Positions 1 to 10,500 of a stretch of DNA of 64,000 nucleotides are shown here, in pieces. The notes beneath the pieces were generated by a model. That model did not search any database. It was given only the letters and a program-made list of their open reading frames with translations, and was not told the origin of the DNA. Each line of letters opens with the position of its first letter. Within the stretch, counting starts at the first letter, position 1. Both the position numbers and the translations under genes were made by a program. Origin of the DNA: Acetobacter garciniae (GTDB lineage Bacteria > Pseudomonadota > Alphaproteobacteria > Acetobacterales > Acetobacteraceae); the NCBI RefSeq assembly GCF_017377735.1, contig NZ_JAFVMH010000006.1:1-64000 (forward strand). The letters run 5' to 3'.

Positions 1-1029
1 ACGAAAAACACTGATGCTCAATTTTTTTGCCCACGCAGGTCTGGAGCATCCGTTCGCTCACGCAGGAGGCGGATGGTGGCCCCCTCCCCCCTGGGTGGAA
101 GGCTTGACTTGATTTGGCGGAATACGATTTTTACTCAGGAGCAGGCTGAGAGAGGAAGGCGATCCTCTTTCCGGCTTATGGAACATAGTTTGATCACTCA
201 TGGCGCCAAGACGCGATAGAAAGGATGTCATTCTGCCAATGCGCATTCTCTTCCCATCCATCGCTCAATCGCATCAAACCCTGCATTCCCTGCCAGTTGC
301 CATGAAGATGGCGTGCTCATATCCAAGCGTGACAGTGCGGTTGGCCCCTGCGGAACGAACGCATGGGGACTATGTGCGTTTACTGGATTTTCACTCTCCG
401 GAATCGAGGGGGCATTGCAGCTTTCCGCAACCGTCTTCTCTTCCGCAGTATCGGGTCACCGTCTTCGAGGGGACTATTTTTCCCCGCTTACCGCACTCTT
501 TCCTTAACAAAAATTATTTCTCGACGTTTCACGAGGTCGTCCCGCTCGCCCGGCTTTCGCTTTCCCTGCGGCATGGGGGACTTCACACGCCACGCCGGGT
601 CCAACCACGACAGGATAGTGATGCCAGGACGGTTGGCATCGTCCCGAGTGGCTGGAATTTAGGTATTCCCGGAAATGGCCGCCTGAGGCCGCGAAATCTT
701 TGGGTTCGAGGGACTGCTTCCCCCAAAAGCCGTGGCATCGGAATTCCTGCAAAAGCGGCGTTCGCAACCCGGTCGGGCAACGGTCTGCCGGGGTACGCTC
801 TGCGCATTAACGGGGATAGCGATGAGGCCCGAGATGTGCGGGCATTGCGCCCCCCATGCAGCCTGGCCGACATGCGGGACGGAGACATCGGGCGGGCCTT
901 GCCGACGCATGACGCTTTCATAAATCCCCAAAAAGACTATATACGCGACACGTTCGGCCTGACGGGGGGCGAACCTACCGCGCCACTGGGCGCTGACGCG
1001 ATTGTTGATTTTCTTCGAATGGCCAGTTG
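1..1029. other. Intergenic region upstream of the sphingolipid locus
   Basis: About 1 kb without a gene I can support. A plus-strand open frame (200-1030) ends in a TGA that overlaps the ATG of the next gene, but its codon usage lacks the strong G/C third-position bias of the neighbours, it is rich in Arg/Pro/Ser, and I recognise no domain. The stretch around 480-540 is AT-richer. A small dyad (151-156 with 163-168) is followed by a short T run and could be the end of a transcript entering from the left. No clear promoter was found. Confidence 0.5.
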
Positions 1030-2796
<1,767 letters not shown>

Positions 2797-2918
2797 GCAA
2801 CCTGCCCATTTACACGCGCCTATGAGAGAAAGACTGGTCAAACCGGCTTTTTTCTCTCATAACGCGCCACAACGGGCTGAAGCTCGGTTGTGAGCCTTAT
2901 AGGATTGAAGGATCTGAC

Positions 2919-3170
2919 ATGAGCGAAACCGTTGAAAGCGTTTCCGCGCTGATCATCCAGAAGCTGCTTGCCAACCCGAAGGTGCCACGCGACATCGACG
3001 GCAACTGCAAGATCATGGAAGACCTTGCTTTTGATTCCCTGGCGGTAATGAACTTTGTCATGGAAGTGGAAGACAGCCTCGATGTCTCCGTTCCCCTCGA
3101 CAAACTGGCCGATATTCGTTCGATCAACGATCTGGCTGCCTGCATTGTCGACCTGAAGAACAAAGGGTAA
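2919..3170 (+). CDS. Acyl carrier protein, sphingolipid-dedicated
   Basis: Acidic 83-residue protein with the phosphopantetheine attachment motif DSLA; Ser40 is the expected modified residue. It sits between the acyl-AMP ligase and serine palmitoyltransferase, starts behind a good ribosome site (AAGGA), and ends 7 bp before the next gene. The Caulobacter sphingolipid locus also has its own ACP beside spt, and that SPT uses acyl-ACP, so the same route is inferred here. It is distinct from the housekeeping AcpP, which normally lies in the fab cluster. Confidence 0.92.
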   Translation: MSETVESVSALIIQKLLANPKVPRDIDGNCKIMEDLAFDSLAVMNFVMEVEDSLDVSVPLDKLADIRSINDLAACIVDLKNKG

Positions 3171-3177
3171 GCGGGGC

Positions 3178-4401
3178 ATGACGTCACTGTTTGCCAAATA
3201 TCAGGGCATCGCAAGCGCGTTGGGCGCTGTGGTTGCCGCTGGCGGACGTAACCCCTTTGCCGTCGTTATCGAAAAGCCCGTCTCCTCGACGGTGGGCATT
3301 ATCGAAGGTCGGCACACCCTGTTGTTCGGCACCAACAACTATCTGGGGCTGAGCCAGTCCGAACGCGCCATCAAGGCGGCACAGGACGCAGCAGGTGCTT
3401 GTGGCGTGGGCACCACGGGTTCGCGCATCGCCAACGGCACGCAATCCCTTCATCGCCGCCTGGAACACAAGATTGCGGCGTTCTTCCACCGGCGGGACGC
3501 CATGGTGTTCTCAACGGGGTACCAGGCCAATCTGGGCATGATCTCGGCCCTGGCGGGCAAGGACGACTACCTGCTGCTGGATGCGGACAGCCATGCCAGC
3601 ATCTATGACGGCAGCCGGTTGAGCAGCGCACAGGTTATCCGTTTCCGCCATAATGACCCGGACGACCTTTACAAGCGCATCAAACGTCTGGATGCCCCCG
3701 ATAGCGCCAAGCTTGTCGTGGTCGAGGGGATTTACTCCATGACCGGCAATGTAGCGCCCGTGAAGGAATTTGCCGCCGTCAAGAAAGAGACCGGTGCGTA
3801 TCTTCTGGTGGACGAAGCGCATTCATTCGGCGTGCTGGGCGAGCACGGGCGCGGCGCGGCCGAGGCGGACGGTGTCGAGGCCGACGTGGATTTTGTCGTG
3901 GGCACGTTCTCCAAAAGCCTTGGCACTGTCGGTGGCTATTGCGTGTCCGACCATCCCGAACTCGAACTGGTCCGTCTGAACTGTCGGCCGTATATGTTCA
4001 CCGCGTCACTTCCGCCAGAAATTATCGCAGCGACTGCTGCGGCTCTGGAAGAAATGCAGGAACGCCCGGAACTGCGCCTGCGGCTGATGGAAAACGCCGC
4101 CAGGTTGCATGCGGGTTTTGTGCGGATCGGGCTGAATGCCAGCAAGCAGGTCAGCCCCGTTATCGCCGTAACGCTGGAAACGGTGGAACAGGCCATTCCC
4201 ATGTGGAACCGGCTGCTGGAACTTGGGGTTTACGTCAATCTCAGCCTGCCCCCCGCCACACCGGATTCCCGTCCGCTGCTGCGCTGCTCGGTCATGGCCA
4301 CGCATACGCCCCAGCAGATTGACGACGCGATCGAGATATTCAGGCAGGCCGCGCAGGAAACAGGGGCAACTGCGGCACCCGCACCACTTGTGGCGTCCTA
4401 A
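3178..4401 (+). CDS. spt: Serine palmitoyltransferase (3-ketosphinganine synthase)
   Basis: PLP-dependent alpha-oxoamine synthase of 407 residues, the usual length for soluble bacterial SPT. It shows the DEAHSFG motif (from about residue 212) and the PLP-lysine motif GTFSKSLGTVGGY with Lys246 as the expected Schiff-base lysine. It would condense serine with an acyl thioester to give 3-ketosphinganine, the first step of sphingolipid synthesis. The related enzymes KBL, AONS and ALAS are the alternatives, but the neighbouring acyl-AMP ligase, ACP and lipid-kinase genes argue for SPT. The gene is convergent with, and overlaps by 4 bp, the Tam41-like gene. Confidence 0.9.
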   Translation: MTSLFAKYQGIASALGAVVAAGGRNPFAVVIEKPVSSTVGIIEGRHTLLFGTNNYLGLSQSERAIKAAQDAAGACGVGTTGSRIANGTQSLHRRLEHKIAAFFHRRDAMVFSTGYQANLGMISALAGKDDYLLLDADSHASIYDGSRLSSAQVIRFRHNDPDDLYKRIKRLDAPDSAKLVVVEGIYSMTGNVAPVKEFAAVKKETGAYLLVDEAHSFGVLGEHGRGAAEADGVEADVDFVVGTFSKSLGTVGGYCVSDHPELELVRLNCRPYMFTASLPPEIIAATAAALEEMQERPELRLRLMENAARLHAGFVRIGLNASKQVSPVIAVTLETVEQAIPMWNRLLELGVYVNLSLPPATPDSRPLLRCSVMATHTPQQIDDAIEIFRQAAQETGATAAPAPLVAS

Positions 4402-5378
4402 CGCCGCGTAAAAGCCCCGCGCCGCCAGAGCGACCAGAACACTGGCGGTGCTGCAAGCAGCGGGTGCTTTTCGGCAAACGGCGTTATGGGAATTTCGATC
4501 CCGCTATGGCGGCGCAGTTTCCATGCGACGTAGCGCGCAGCACCTGTAAAAGTATACGCGGCCTTGATCAGGCGCATGATATTCAGCGGCCTGCCGAACC
4601 GGGCCCGCAGCCCCCACTGGCTTGCGGCCCGCTGCTTCTGGCTGGCGGACAGGCCGGGGCTGATGGCGTTCCCGTCCACACTGGGGTGTAGACCCGCAAG
4701 AACCCAGCAGGGCTCAAGCGCCTGTTCGTACCAGTCCGGACAGGCATCGACCAGGCTTGTCGGCCGCTTTCCACTTTCCACACGCAGTTCGGCACCATAG
4801 GTCCGACGGTAGAGCGCATCCCAGAAGGCGCGGCGCGGCGCGGTTTGCGGCCCCAGCAGGGCCGCCCAGCGGGCTGCCGTGACAAGGGCGCGCATGACGC
4901 AGCACTGGAGAGCGCGGGCAGCAGCAGCATCGCGCGCCCAGACCAGCCGAGAAGGCTGGGAAAAACGGGCCCATATCGTCGTATCGAGTGTCGCAAACCC
5001 GGTCAGCGCACGGAATTGCCTGAGCGAGAGGATGGCCACCTTTGCGCGCATCCGACGCCCACCTACGATCTGTTCGTGATATTCCACATTGGGGGGCAGC
5101 ACGGCATTGCCCAGCCGGGCCAGTGGGGTGCGTGGCCAGTCCGACTGACGTTCGACGATGACATAGAAATCGAGCAGCGTGTCATCGTCAATGCCGCCAC
5201 GCAGCCCTGAACCGTAGAACAGCACCCCCAACGGACGCGCAGCCCCCATGATCTGACCGACAAAGTCGGACACGCCGGCTGGCAAGGTGGCACTGAGTTC
5301 GCGCGCCGTCAGGGCGGCAAGCAGGGTCCGGGCCTGGGCCGTGGTCATGCCTTGGCTATCGGGCGATACATACGTCAT
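4398..5378 (-). CDS. Tam41-like nucleotidyltransferase (putative lipid cytidylyltransferase)
   Basis: Protein of 326 residues with a nucleotidyltransferase-type YGSG motif (55-58) followed by an LDF acidic motif (69-71). By eye it follows the order of motifs in mitochondrial Tam41 (CDP-diacylglycerol synthase): YGSG, LDFxVxV, a GR-x-K-V block, W-x-R-x-x-x-P with basic residues, and a C-terminal block (near INIMRLIKAAYTFTGAARY, positions about 260-280) resembling the Tam41 tail. The start is the ATG at 5378, which overlaps the stop of the upstream lipid kinase (ATGA) and implies coupled translation. The substrate is unknown: phosphatidate, ceramide-1-phosphate or another phosphorylated lipid is plausible. 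A longer open frame runs upstream but lies inside the kinase gene and is probably not used. Confidence 0.65.
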   Translation of the reverse strand: MTYVSPDSQGMTTAQARTLLAALTARELSATLPAGVSDFVGQIMGAARPLGVLFYGSGLRGGIDDDTLLDFYVIVERQSDWPRTPLARLGNAVLPPNVEYHEQIVGGRRMRAKVAILSLRQFRALTGFATLDTTIWARFSQPSRLVWARDAAAARALQCCVMRALVTAARWAALLGPQTAPRRAFWDALYRRTYGAELRVESGKRPTSLVDACPDWYEQALEPCWVLAGLHPSVDGNAISPGLSASQKQRAASQWGLRARFGRPLNIMRLIKAAYTFTGAARYVAWKLRRHSGIEIPITPFAEKHPLLAAPPVFWSLWRRGAFTRR

Positions 5379-6373
5379 GCCTGGAGGAAGGAGACCATCG
5401 GGCCGGCCGCGATCGTGATACGGCCATCGGTGCCGGGGGACAGCACTTCTCCATCCAGTACGAAAGCCTGCCTGGTTTGCAGCACCAGCCTGTCCGCACG
5501 GCCGCTGGCATAGCTGCCGGACTGCTTCAGCCACTGCGGCACATGTCCGCGCAGCAGGTTCCACGCCGCAGGGAACAGGCGCTTGGGCATGGCCGCCACG
5601 TCAAGATAGCTCAGTCCCCTGTCGGCCTCCCCCGCCGCGTTCCAGAACGGCCAGGCACCGTAGGGGAGCCGTTGCAGGCTTGTGCACAGCAGCAGAAAAT
5701 GCTCGGCACCGGGCATGGCATGACCGTCGGCTGTGATCCCTGCCGTTACCCCTGCAAGCCAGCTCCGGCGCTGGGCGGGGGATATGAGCTGGGCAAAGCT
5801 TATCAGCAGCGTGACCAGAACAGCCATGTCATGCGACCAGTGTTCCAGAACGCCGGGCTTGTGCGCGATCTCTATGCCGCGTGCAAAAGCGCCCAAGCCC
5901 CCGAAAAACCCCAGAATATCCTCGCCCTCATGCCCCATGCGGGAGACCACAAGCGGCCTGCGGCGGCATAGTTTCGCCCCCGCCTGCCCGCTGGCCAGCC
6001 GGTCCCGCACCAGACGCAATGCCTCTGGCCCCCGCATACCGAACCCCACATCCGCTGCGATCAGGTTGGTATTGCCCGAAGGCAGGACAGCCAGGGAGGG
6101 CCAGTATTCATGCGGCCAGGACGAGGCATGGAGCGCGCTCAGCACGCTGCCGACCGTGCCGTCCCCCCCATCCACCACGATACAGGCAGGCGGGACACGG
6201 GCCAGGTTTTCGATGACCCGGCGCAGTTCGGCATGCGATCGGGGGGCATGGCACATGCCTGAAGGCATGGCCCGCACCACCTCCTGATACTGCCGGTCGA
6301 TCTTGAGATTCCGCCGGCTGCGCGGGTTGTAGATAAGGGCGAAATGGTCCGGCACTCGGTATCTCTTGCTCAC
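5375..6373 (-). CDS. Diacylglycerol-kinase-family lipid kinase (ceramide-kinase-like)
   Basis: 332 residues with the DAGK catalytic-domain signatures: N-terminal IYNPRSRR (about 14-21), the ATP-binding GGDGT loop (69-73) and SGNTN (99-103). Family members phosphorylate diacylglycerol, sphingosine or ceramide, and the Caulobacter sphingolipid locus contains a ceramide kinase of this family. Here it probably phosphorylates a ceramide or sphingoid base. It starts with GTG at 6373, about 38 nt below a candidate promoter, and overlaps the downstream Tam41-like gene by 4 bp, suggesting that the two act in succession. Confidence 0.8.
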   Translation of the reverse strand: MSKRYRVPDHFALIYNPRSRRNLKIDRQYQEVVRAMPSGMCHAPRSHAELRRVIENLARVPPACIVVDGGDGTVGSVLSALHASSWPHEYWPSLAVLPSGNTNLIAADVGFGMRGPEALRLVRDRLASGQAGAKLCRRRPLVVSRMGHEGEDILGFFGGLGAFARGIEIAHKPGVLEHWSHDMAVLVTLLISFAQLISPAQRRSWLAGVTAGITADGHAMPGAEHFLLLCTSLQRLPYGAWPFWNAAGEADRGLSYLDVAAMPKRLFPAAWNLLRGHVPQWLKQSGSYASGRADRLVLQTRQAFVLDGEVLSPGTDGRITIAAGPMVSFLQA

Positions 6374-6395
6374 ACGATCAAACGGTCAGGGGCTT

Positions 6396-6424
6396 TTGCC
6401 CTGCCCTGGTCATGGTGGTATACT
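6396..6424 (+). promoter_or_regulatory. Candidate sigma70 promoter for the metallophosphoesterase-lptFG operon
   Basis: A -35 of TTGCCC (6396-6401), 17 bp spacer and -10 of TATACT (6419-6424) lie about 60 bp before the TTG start at 6484. The -10 overlaps that of the divergent promoter. Based on the sequence only. Confidence 0.5.
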
Positions 6425-6445
6425 GGCACTTTATATCGTTGTCAC
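6417..6445 (-). promoter_or_regulatory. Candidate sigma70 promoter for the lipid kinase-Tam41 pair
   Basis: Read on the minus strand: -35 GTGACA (6445-6440), 17 bp spacer, -10 TATACC (6422-6417), about 44 bp before the GTG start at 6373. The palindrome GTATAC (6418-6423) serves both directions. Confidence 0.5.
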
Positions 6446-6483
6446 ATGCCGTACCCTCACGGCAATCGTGATGGGAGCTGGCC

Positions 6484-7398
6484 TTGTCGTTGCCCTGTGT
6501 TCGGATTGCGCATTTTTCCGACCCCCATCTGCCTTTGGCCGAACTGCCCGGCTGGCGGGAACTGGGTTTCAAACGGATCCTGAGCCTGCTTTCGTGGAGC
6601 GTGAGACGGCGCAAGCTGCATCGCTGGGCCCCGCTGGAAGCGGTCATGCGCGATATAGCACGCGCGCGGCCGGATCTGGTGGCCCTGACGGGGGATCTGA
6701 CCAATCTGGGCCTGCTGGCGGAATTCCGCCAGGCCCGGCAGTGGCTGGACCGGCAGGATCTGCCCCCCACACTGCTGGTTCCCGGCAACCATGAAGCCCT
6801 GCTGCGCGAAAACAGTGCCGCCAAGCGCGCGATGTGGGAGCCCTGGCTACACCGCAGCAAGCTTTACCCCGCCCTTTCCGTGTTGGAACAGGATGGCGTG
6901 GCCTTGATCGGCGTCAACACCGCGCGGCCGTCCCTGCCTTTTCTGGCGACCGGCAGCGCGGGGGAGGCACAGCTTGCGCAACTGGCACAGTGCCTGAGCC
7001 AGAGCAGGGCGGCCGGGCTATGTCGCGTCGTGCTCCTGCACCATCCGCCGGTGGCGGGGCTTGTCAGCACCCGAAAAGGCCTGACCGATCTTGAAGCCTT
7101 CCAGGCCGTTCTGCGCCAGAACGGAGCGGAGCTGGTGCTGCACGGGCATTCGCACCGCGCGACCTTCACCCGGCTTGCGGGTTCGGCCATTCCCGTCCTG
7201 GGCACGACCTCGGCCTCGCACACGCCCGATACCCCCGCCACGGCCGCCGGCTGGAACCTGATTACCATCACCCCGCAACCCGACAGGTGGGCGATAACCG
7301 TGCAGCGACGCGCCCTGACACCGGGCGGAAGCATGACCGACTGTGCAGAGTACCATGCCTTTACCGCGGATCGCTTTTTGCCGCCAAGCGCGCTATAA
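6484..7398 (+). CDS. Calcineurin-like metallophosphoesterase
   Basis: 304 residues with the full metallophosphatase set in order: HFSDPH (10-15), GDLTN (about 70), GNHE (about 100), HHPP (about 187) and HGHSH (about 221). These ligate two metals. No signal peptide is seen, so it is probably cytoplasmic. The start is TTG at 6484 with a GGGAG ribosome site 6 bp upstream. It heads an operon with the LptF/LptG-like permease, a lipid hydroxylase and an NTP transferase, so the substrate may be a phosphorylated lipid or nucleotide-lipid intermediate (compare LpxH, a UDP-lipid pyrophosphatase of this fold). That link is inference. Confidence 0.82.
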   Translation: MSLPCVRIAHFSDPHLPLAELPGWRELGFKRILSLLSWSVRRRKLHRWAPLEAVMRDIARARPDLVALTGDLTNLGLLAEFRQARQWLDRQDLPPTLLVPGNHEALLRENSAAKRAMWEPWLHRSKLYPALSVLEQDGVALIGVNTARPSLPFLATGSAGEAQLAQLAQCLSQSRAAGLCRVVLLHHPPVAGLVSTRKGLTDLEAFQAVLRQNGAELVLHGHSHRATFTRLAGSAIPVLGTTSASHTPDTPATAAGWNLITITPQPDRWAITVQRRALTPGGSMTDCAEYHAFTADRFLPPSAL

Positions 7399-7406
7399 GG
7401 CCGTTC

Positions 7407-8588
7407 ATGCCGAAAGAGCCTTTTTTGCACCGGTTCAGCAAGGCGCTTGCTCCCGGCACCCTCGACAAATACATGCTGACGCAGTTGCTGCCGCCATTCG
7501 TTATCGCCCTGTCGGTGGTCATGATCGCGTTGCTGCTCGAACGCCTGCTGGTGCTGCTCAACCTGCTGGCTGTCGGCAACAGCCACCTGGGCGTCTTTCT
7601 GGAACTGGTCGCGACCCTGCTGCCCCATTACCTGGGCCTTGCCATCCCTGCCGCGCTGTGCGTGTCGGTCTTTTCCGTCATCCGGCGCATGAGCCAGAAT
7701 GAGGAAATCGATGCGATCAACAGTGTGGGCATTTCCCTGCTGCGGATCATCCGGCCCTATATGCAGCTTGGGGCCGCCCTGGGGGTTGCCTCGTTCTTTC
7801 TCTACGGGTTCGTGCAACCCCATGCGCGTTACGAATTTCGCGCCGCATTCTATTTCGCAAGCCATGCCGGCTGGACCCCGCGCCTGCAGTCCCGCATGTT
7901 CGGCAGCCCCTCTGCCGACCTGACAATCACGGCGGAAGAGGTCACACAGGGTGGTTCGGAACTGCACCATGTCTTTATCCGCGACATGACAGACCATTAC
8001 GAACGCGACATCACCGCCCGGCGCGGGCATATCCGCCTGGCACCGGATGGCAGCACGGTGCAGATCGATCTCGAACACGGAACCATCGTCACCGACCGCC
8101 CGCAGGATGCCCCTTCGATCACCACGTTCGAGCATTCCACCCGTTTCCTGACCCATGCGTCCGAAGTTTCTCCCTTCCGCCAGCGCGGGGATGACGAGCG
8201 CGAACTGACCTCGCCCGAGCTTGTTTCGCGGCTGGTGGCGCATAATCCGGCCATTTCACGCCCGCATATGCGCTCGGAAGTGCATTTCCGCCTGGCCCGC
8301 AGCCTGACCGTGCCCTTCATTCCCATGCTGGCCGCGGCCCTTGCGATCGCGCGCAAACGCCAGCGCGGCAATATCGGCCTGCCCCTGGCATTTCTGATCA
8401 TGGTGGGGTTCGATCATATCCTTCAGTTCGGCCATAGCCTTGTCGCCACCCGCAAGGCGTCGCTGCTGGCAATCTGGGGGCCTGCGGTCATTTTCATCCT
8501 CATCTGCGCCACCCTGCTGCTCTATCAGTCGGGTATGTTCTCCCTTATCCGCGCGCGCCTGCGCCGCCACCTGCCCAGACCCGCCTGA
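7407..8588 (+). CDS. lptF: LptF-family lipid export permease
   Basis: 393 residues with an N-terminal cluster of three membrane segments, a long periplasmic beta-rich domain (roughly 140-270) and three C-terminal membrane segments, the LptF/LptG (YjgP/YjgQ) layout. The cytoplasmic coupling region reads MSQNEEIDAINSVGISLL. LptF with LptG forms the membrane part of the LptB2FG ABC transporter that extracts LPS. The start at 7407 is chosen because it lies 8 bp after the previous stop and gives a normal N-terminus; the longer open frame would run 37 codons inside the upstream gene. It overlaps lptG (TGATG). Its place inside a sphingolipid operon suggests a dedicated lipid exporter. Confidence 0.85.
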   Translation: MPKEPFLHRFSKALAPGTLDKYMLTQLLPPFVIALSVVMIALLLERLLVLLNLLAVGNSHLGVFLELVATLLPHYLGLAIPAALCVSVFSVIRRMSQNEEIDAINSVGISLLRIIRPYMQLGAALGVASFFLYGFVQPHARYEFRAAFYFASHAGWTPRLQSRMFGSPSADLTITAEEVTQGGSELHHVFIRDMTDHYERDITARRGHIRLAPDGSTVQIDLEHGTIVTDRPQDAPSITTFEHSTRFLTHASEVSPFRQRGDDERELTSPELVSRLVAHNPAISRPHMRSEVHFRLARSLTVPFIPMLAAALAIARKRQRGNIGLPLAFLIMVGFDHILQFGHSLVATRKASLLAIWGPAVIFILICATLLLYQSGMFSLIRARLRRHLPRPA

Positions 8589-9721
8589 TGGAAACCCTGC
8601 CCCCCCCACGCCCCGACACCGCGCCCGGCGACAGGCTGCCCTTCATGTCGCGGCATGTGCTCCTGCGCTATCTGTCGGGCACGTTGTTCATGCGCGTCAT
8701 GTTCTGCTGCGTGGTGCTGGTAGGGCTTCTGGAAATTCTGGCCCTGCTGGAACAGACCACGCCCATATTGCAACGCCATCTGGGCGTGCGGGGCATTCTG
8801 TCCTATGCGGGCATGCGCCTGCCGTTCCTGCTGACGGGCTCCCTCCCCCTGAGCGTGCTGATCGGCGCGCTGGTCATGCTCACGCAGCTTACCCTGAGCA
8901 GCGAGATCGCCATTCTGCGGGCCTGTGGCCTGTCCACGATCGGGCTGTATGTGCGCCTTATTCCCGCAACACTGGTCATCGGCCTGGCAGGTGTTGTCAT
9001 GGATGACCAGTTCACACCCCGGTCCGAACAGGCCCTGGCGGCGTGGTGGAACAGGACCGATCCCCAGCCCGATCAGGGGCGCGCCTTCTGGTTTCGCGAT
9101 AATGGCCGAGTCCTGCGGGTGGGCTACGTGTCGGATGGCGGCAATATGCTCACACGCATAGATATTTATACACGCGGGCCGGACGGGTTGCTGACCCAGG
9201 CCCTGCACGCCCAGCGGGCCACCTACACGGGGGCGCAGGGCTGGACCCTGCACGATGTCACCAGTGTCAATGTCCATGACTCCAAGGTCGAACGCCCCGC
9301 CCCACTGGCGGACAGCCCCTGGCCGACCGGGCTGCGACCGGCCGATTTCATCCGCCTTGCGGCAGACACCCCGCCCCTTTCCACCACCACTGTCCTGGGC
9401 ATGCTGCGCGGGCGCCTGCCTTCGGATTCCACACCGGCTTACTTGCAGGCCGGCCTGCTTGAACGCTTCCTGCGCCCGCTGTCCCTGCTGGTATTGCTCT
9501 TGCTTGCCTTGCCCGTGATCTATATCCCTCCCCGGACAGGCACACGCAGCTGGCTGCCCGTCTGGTGCCTGGGTGCCGGGCTGCTGTTCATTATCGTTCA
9601 GGGATTATTGCGCGCCATGGGCAATGCCGAACTTTTGCCACCCGCGCTTGCGACAGTTCCGGGGCTGGTAATCTTCACGCTGGGTGCGCTGAGCATACTC
9701 ATTAGGAGCGAAACACGATGA
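8588..9721 (+). CDS. lptG: LptG-family lipid export permease
   Basis: 377-residue partner of the preceding LptF-like protein with the same arrangement: N-terminal membrane segments, a periplasmic domain, and C-terminal hydrophobic helices near 290-370. The coupling-helix region reads LSSEIAILRACGLSTIGLY. The start overlaps the lptF stop by one base and the stop overlaps the next start (ATGA), so it is translated as part of a tight operon. The cognate ATPase LptB is not in the window and would have to come from elsewhere. Whether this pair serves LPS, sphingolipid, or both cannot be told from the sequence. Confidence 0.83.
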   Translation: METLPPPRPDTAPGDRLPFMSRHVLLRYLSGTLFMRVMFCCVVLVGLLEILALLEQTTPILQRHLGVRGILSYAGMRLPFLLTGSLPLSVLIGALVMLTQLTLSSEIAILRACGLSTIGLYVRLIPATLVIGLAGVVMDDQFTPRSEQALAAWWNRTDPQPDQGRAFWFRDNGRVLRVGYVSDGGNMLTRIDIYTRGPDGLLTQALHAQRATYTGAQGWTLHDVTSVNVHDSKVERPAPLADSPWPTGLRPADFIRLAADTPPLSTTTVLGMLRGRLPSDSTPAYLQAGLLERFLRPLSLLVLLLLALPVIYIPPRTGTRSWLPVWCLGAGLLFIIVQGLLRAMGNAELLPPALATVPGLVIFTLGALSILIRSETR

Positions 9722-10500
9722 GTGGCACGTTAAACAACCCGTCGCTCAAGACTGGCCGCAGTTTTGACCTGGGTAAAATGAACCTTCGGCAGCTTTGGGT
9801 CGCCTATCTGACCTACCCGACCATCCTTTTGTATTTCGCGCTCATTCTCGGCTGCCTTGCGATGACCTGCCTGTATTTCGCGGGGTGGGGTGCAACCTTG
9901 CTGGCGGCCTGTGCCGTGGTCGTGGTCTACCCGCTGGCGTGGTACCTGCTGCACCGCTACGTGCTGCACGGACATTTGCTGTACAAAAACCCCTGGACCG
10001 CCAGCCTATGGAAACGCATCCATTTCGACCACCATCAGGACCCGCATCTACTTGACGTGCTGTTCGGCGCACCCGTGACCACGCTGCCCACCATTATCCT
10101 GATCACCGGGCCGATCGGCTACCTGATCGGCGGCGTGGGTGCTGCCGCAGCCGCCATAGGCACCGGCATTACCATCACCTGTATCTACGAGTTCTTTCAC
10201 TGCATCCAGCACCTGAACTACAAGCCCCGTTCAGCCTGGATCCAGCGCATGAAGGCGCGGCACGTCTTGCACCATTTCCATGATGAAGACGGCAATTTCG
10301 GCATTACCAGCTTTGTGGTCGACCGTCTTTTCGGCTCCTACTACGTGGATGCCAAGGCCCGGCGACGCAGCCCCACCGTGTTCAACCTGGGCTATGACAT
10401 CCAGCAGGCCGCGCGCTATCCCTGGGTCATGCAGCAGACAGGTTCCCCCCCGCGTGACCGGCCCGATGGCGCCCGCCCGGAAGGCAAACACGCCGCATGA
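9718..10500 (+). CDS. Sterol desaturase / fatty acid hydroxylase family membrane enzyme
   Basis: 260-residue membrane protein with the histidine clusters of di-iron lipid hydroxylases: HRYVLH (79-84), HFDHH (102-106), HCIQH (about 160-164) and HVLHHFH (about 181-187), separated by hydrophobic segments. The family includes fatty acid 2-hydroxylases and sphingolipid C4-hydroxylases. In this locus it most likely hydroxylates the ceramide acyl chain or sphingoid base; 2-hydroxy-acyl ceramides are known from acetic acid bacteria. It has a GGAG ribosome site and overlaps lptG and the next gene by 4 bp each. Confidence 0.85.
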   Translation: MSGTLNNPSLKTGRSFDLGKMNLRQLWVAYLTYPTILLYFALILGCLAMTCLYFAGWGATLLAACAVVVVYPLAWYLLHRYVLHGHLLYKNPWTASLWKRIHFDHHQDPHLLDVLFGAPVTTLPTIILITGPIGYLIGGVGAAAAAIGTGITITCIYEFFHCIQHLNYKPRSAWIQRMKARHVLHHFHDEDGNFGITSFVVDRLFGSYYVDAKARRRSPTVFNLGYDIQQAARYPWVMQQTGSPPRDRPDGARPEGKHAA

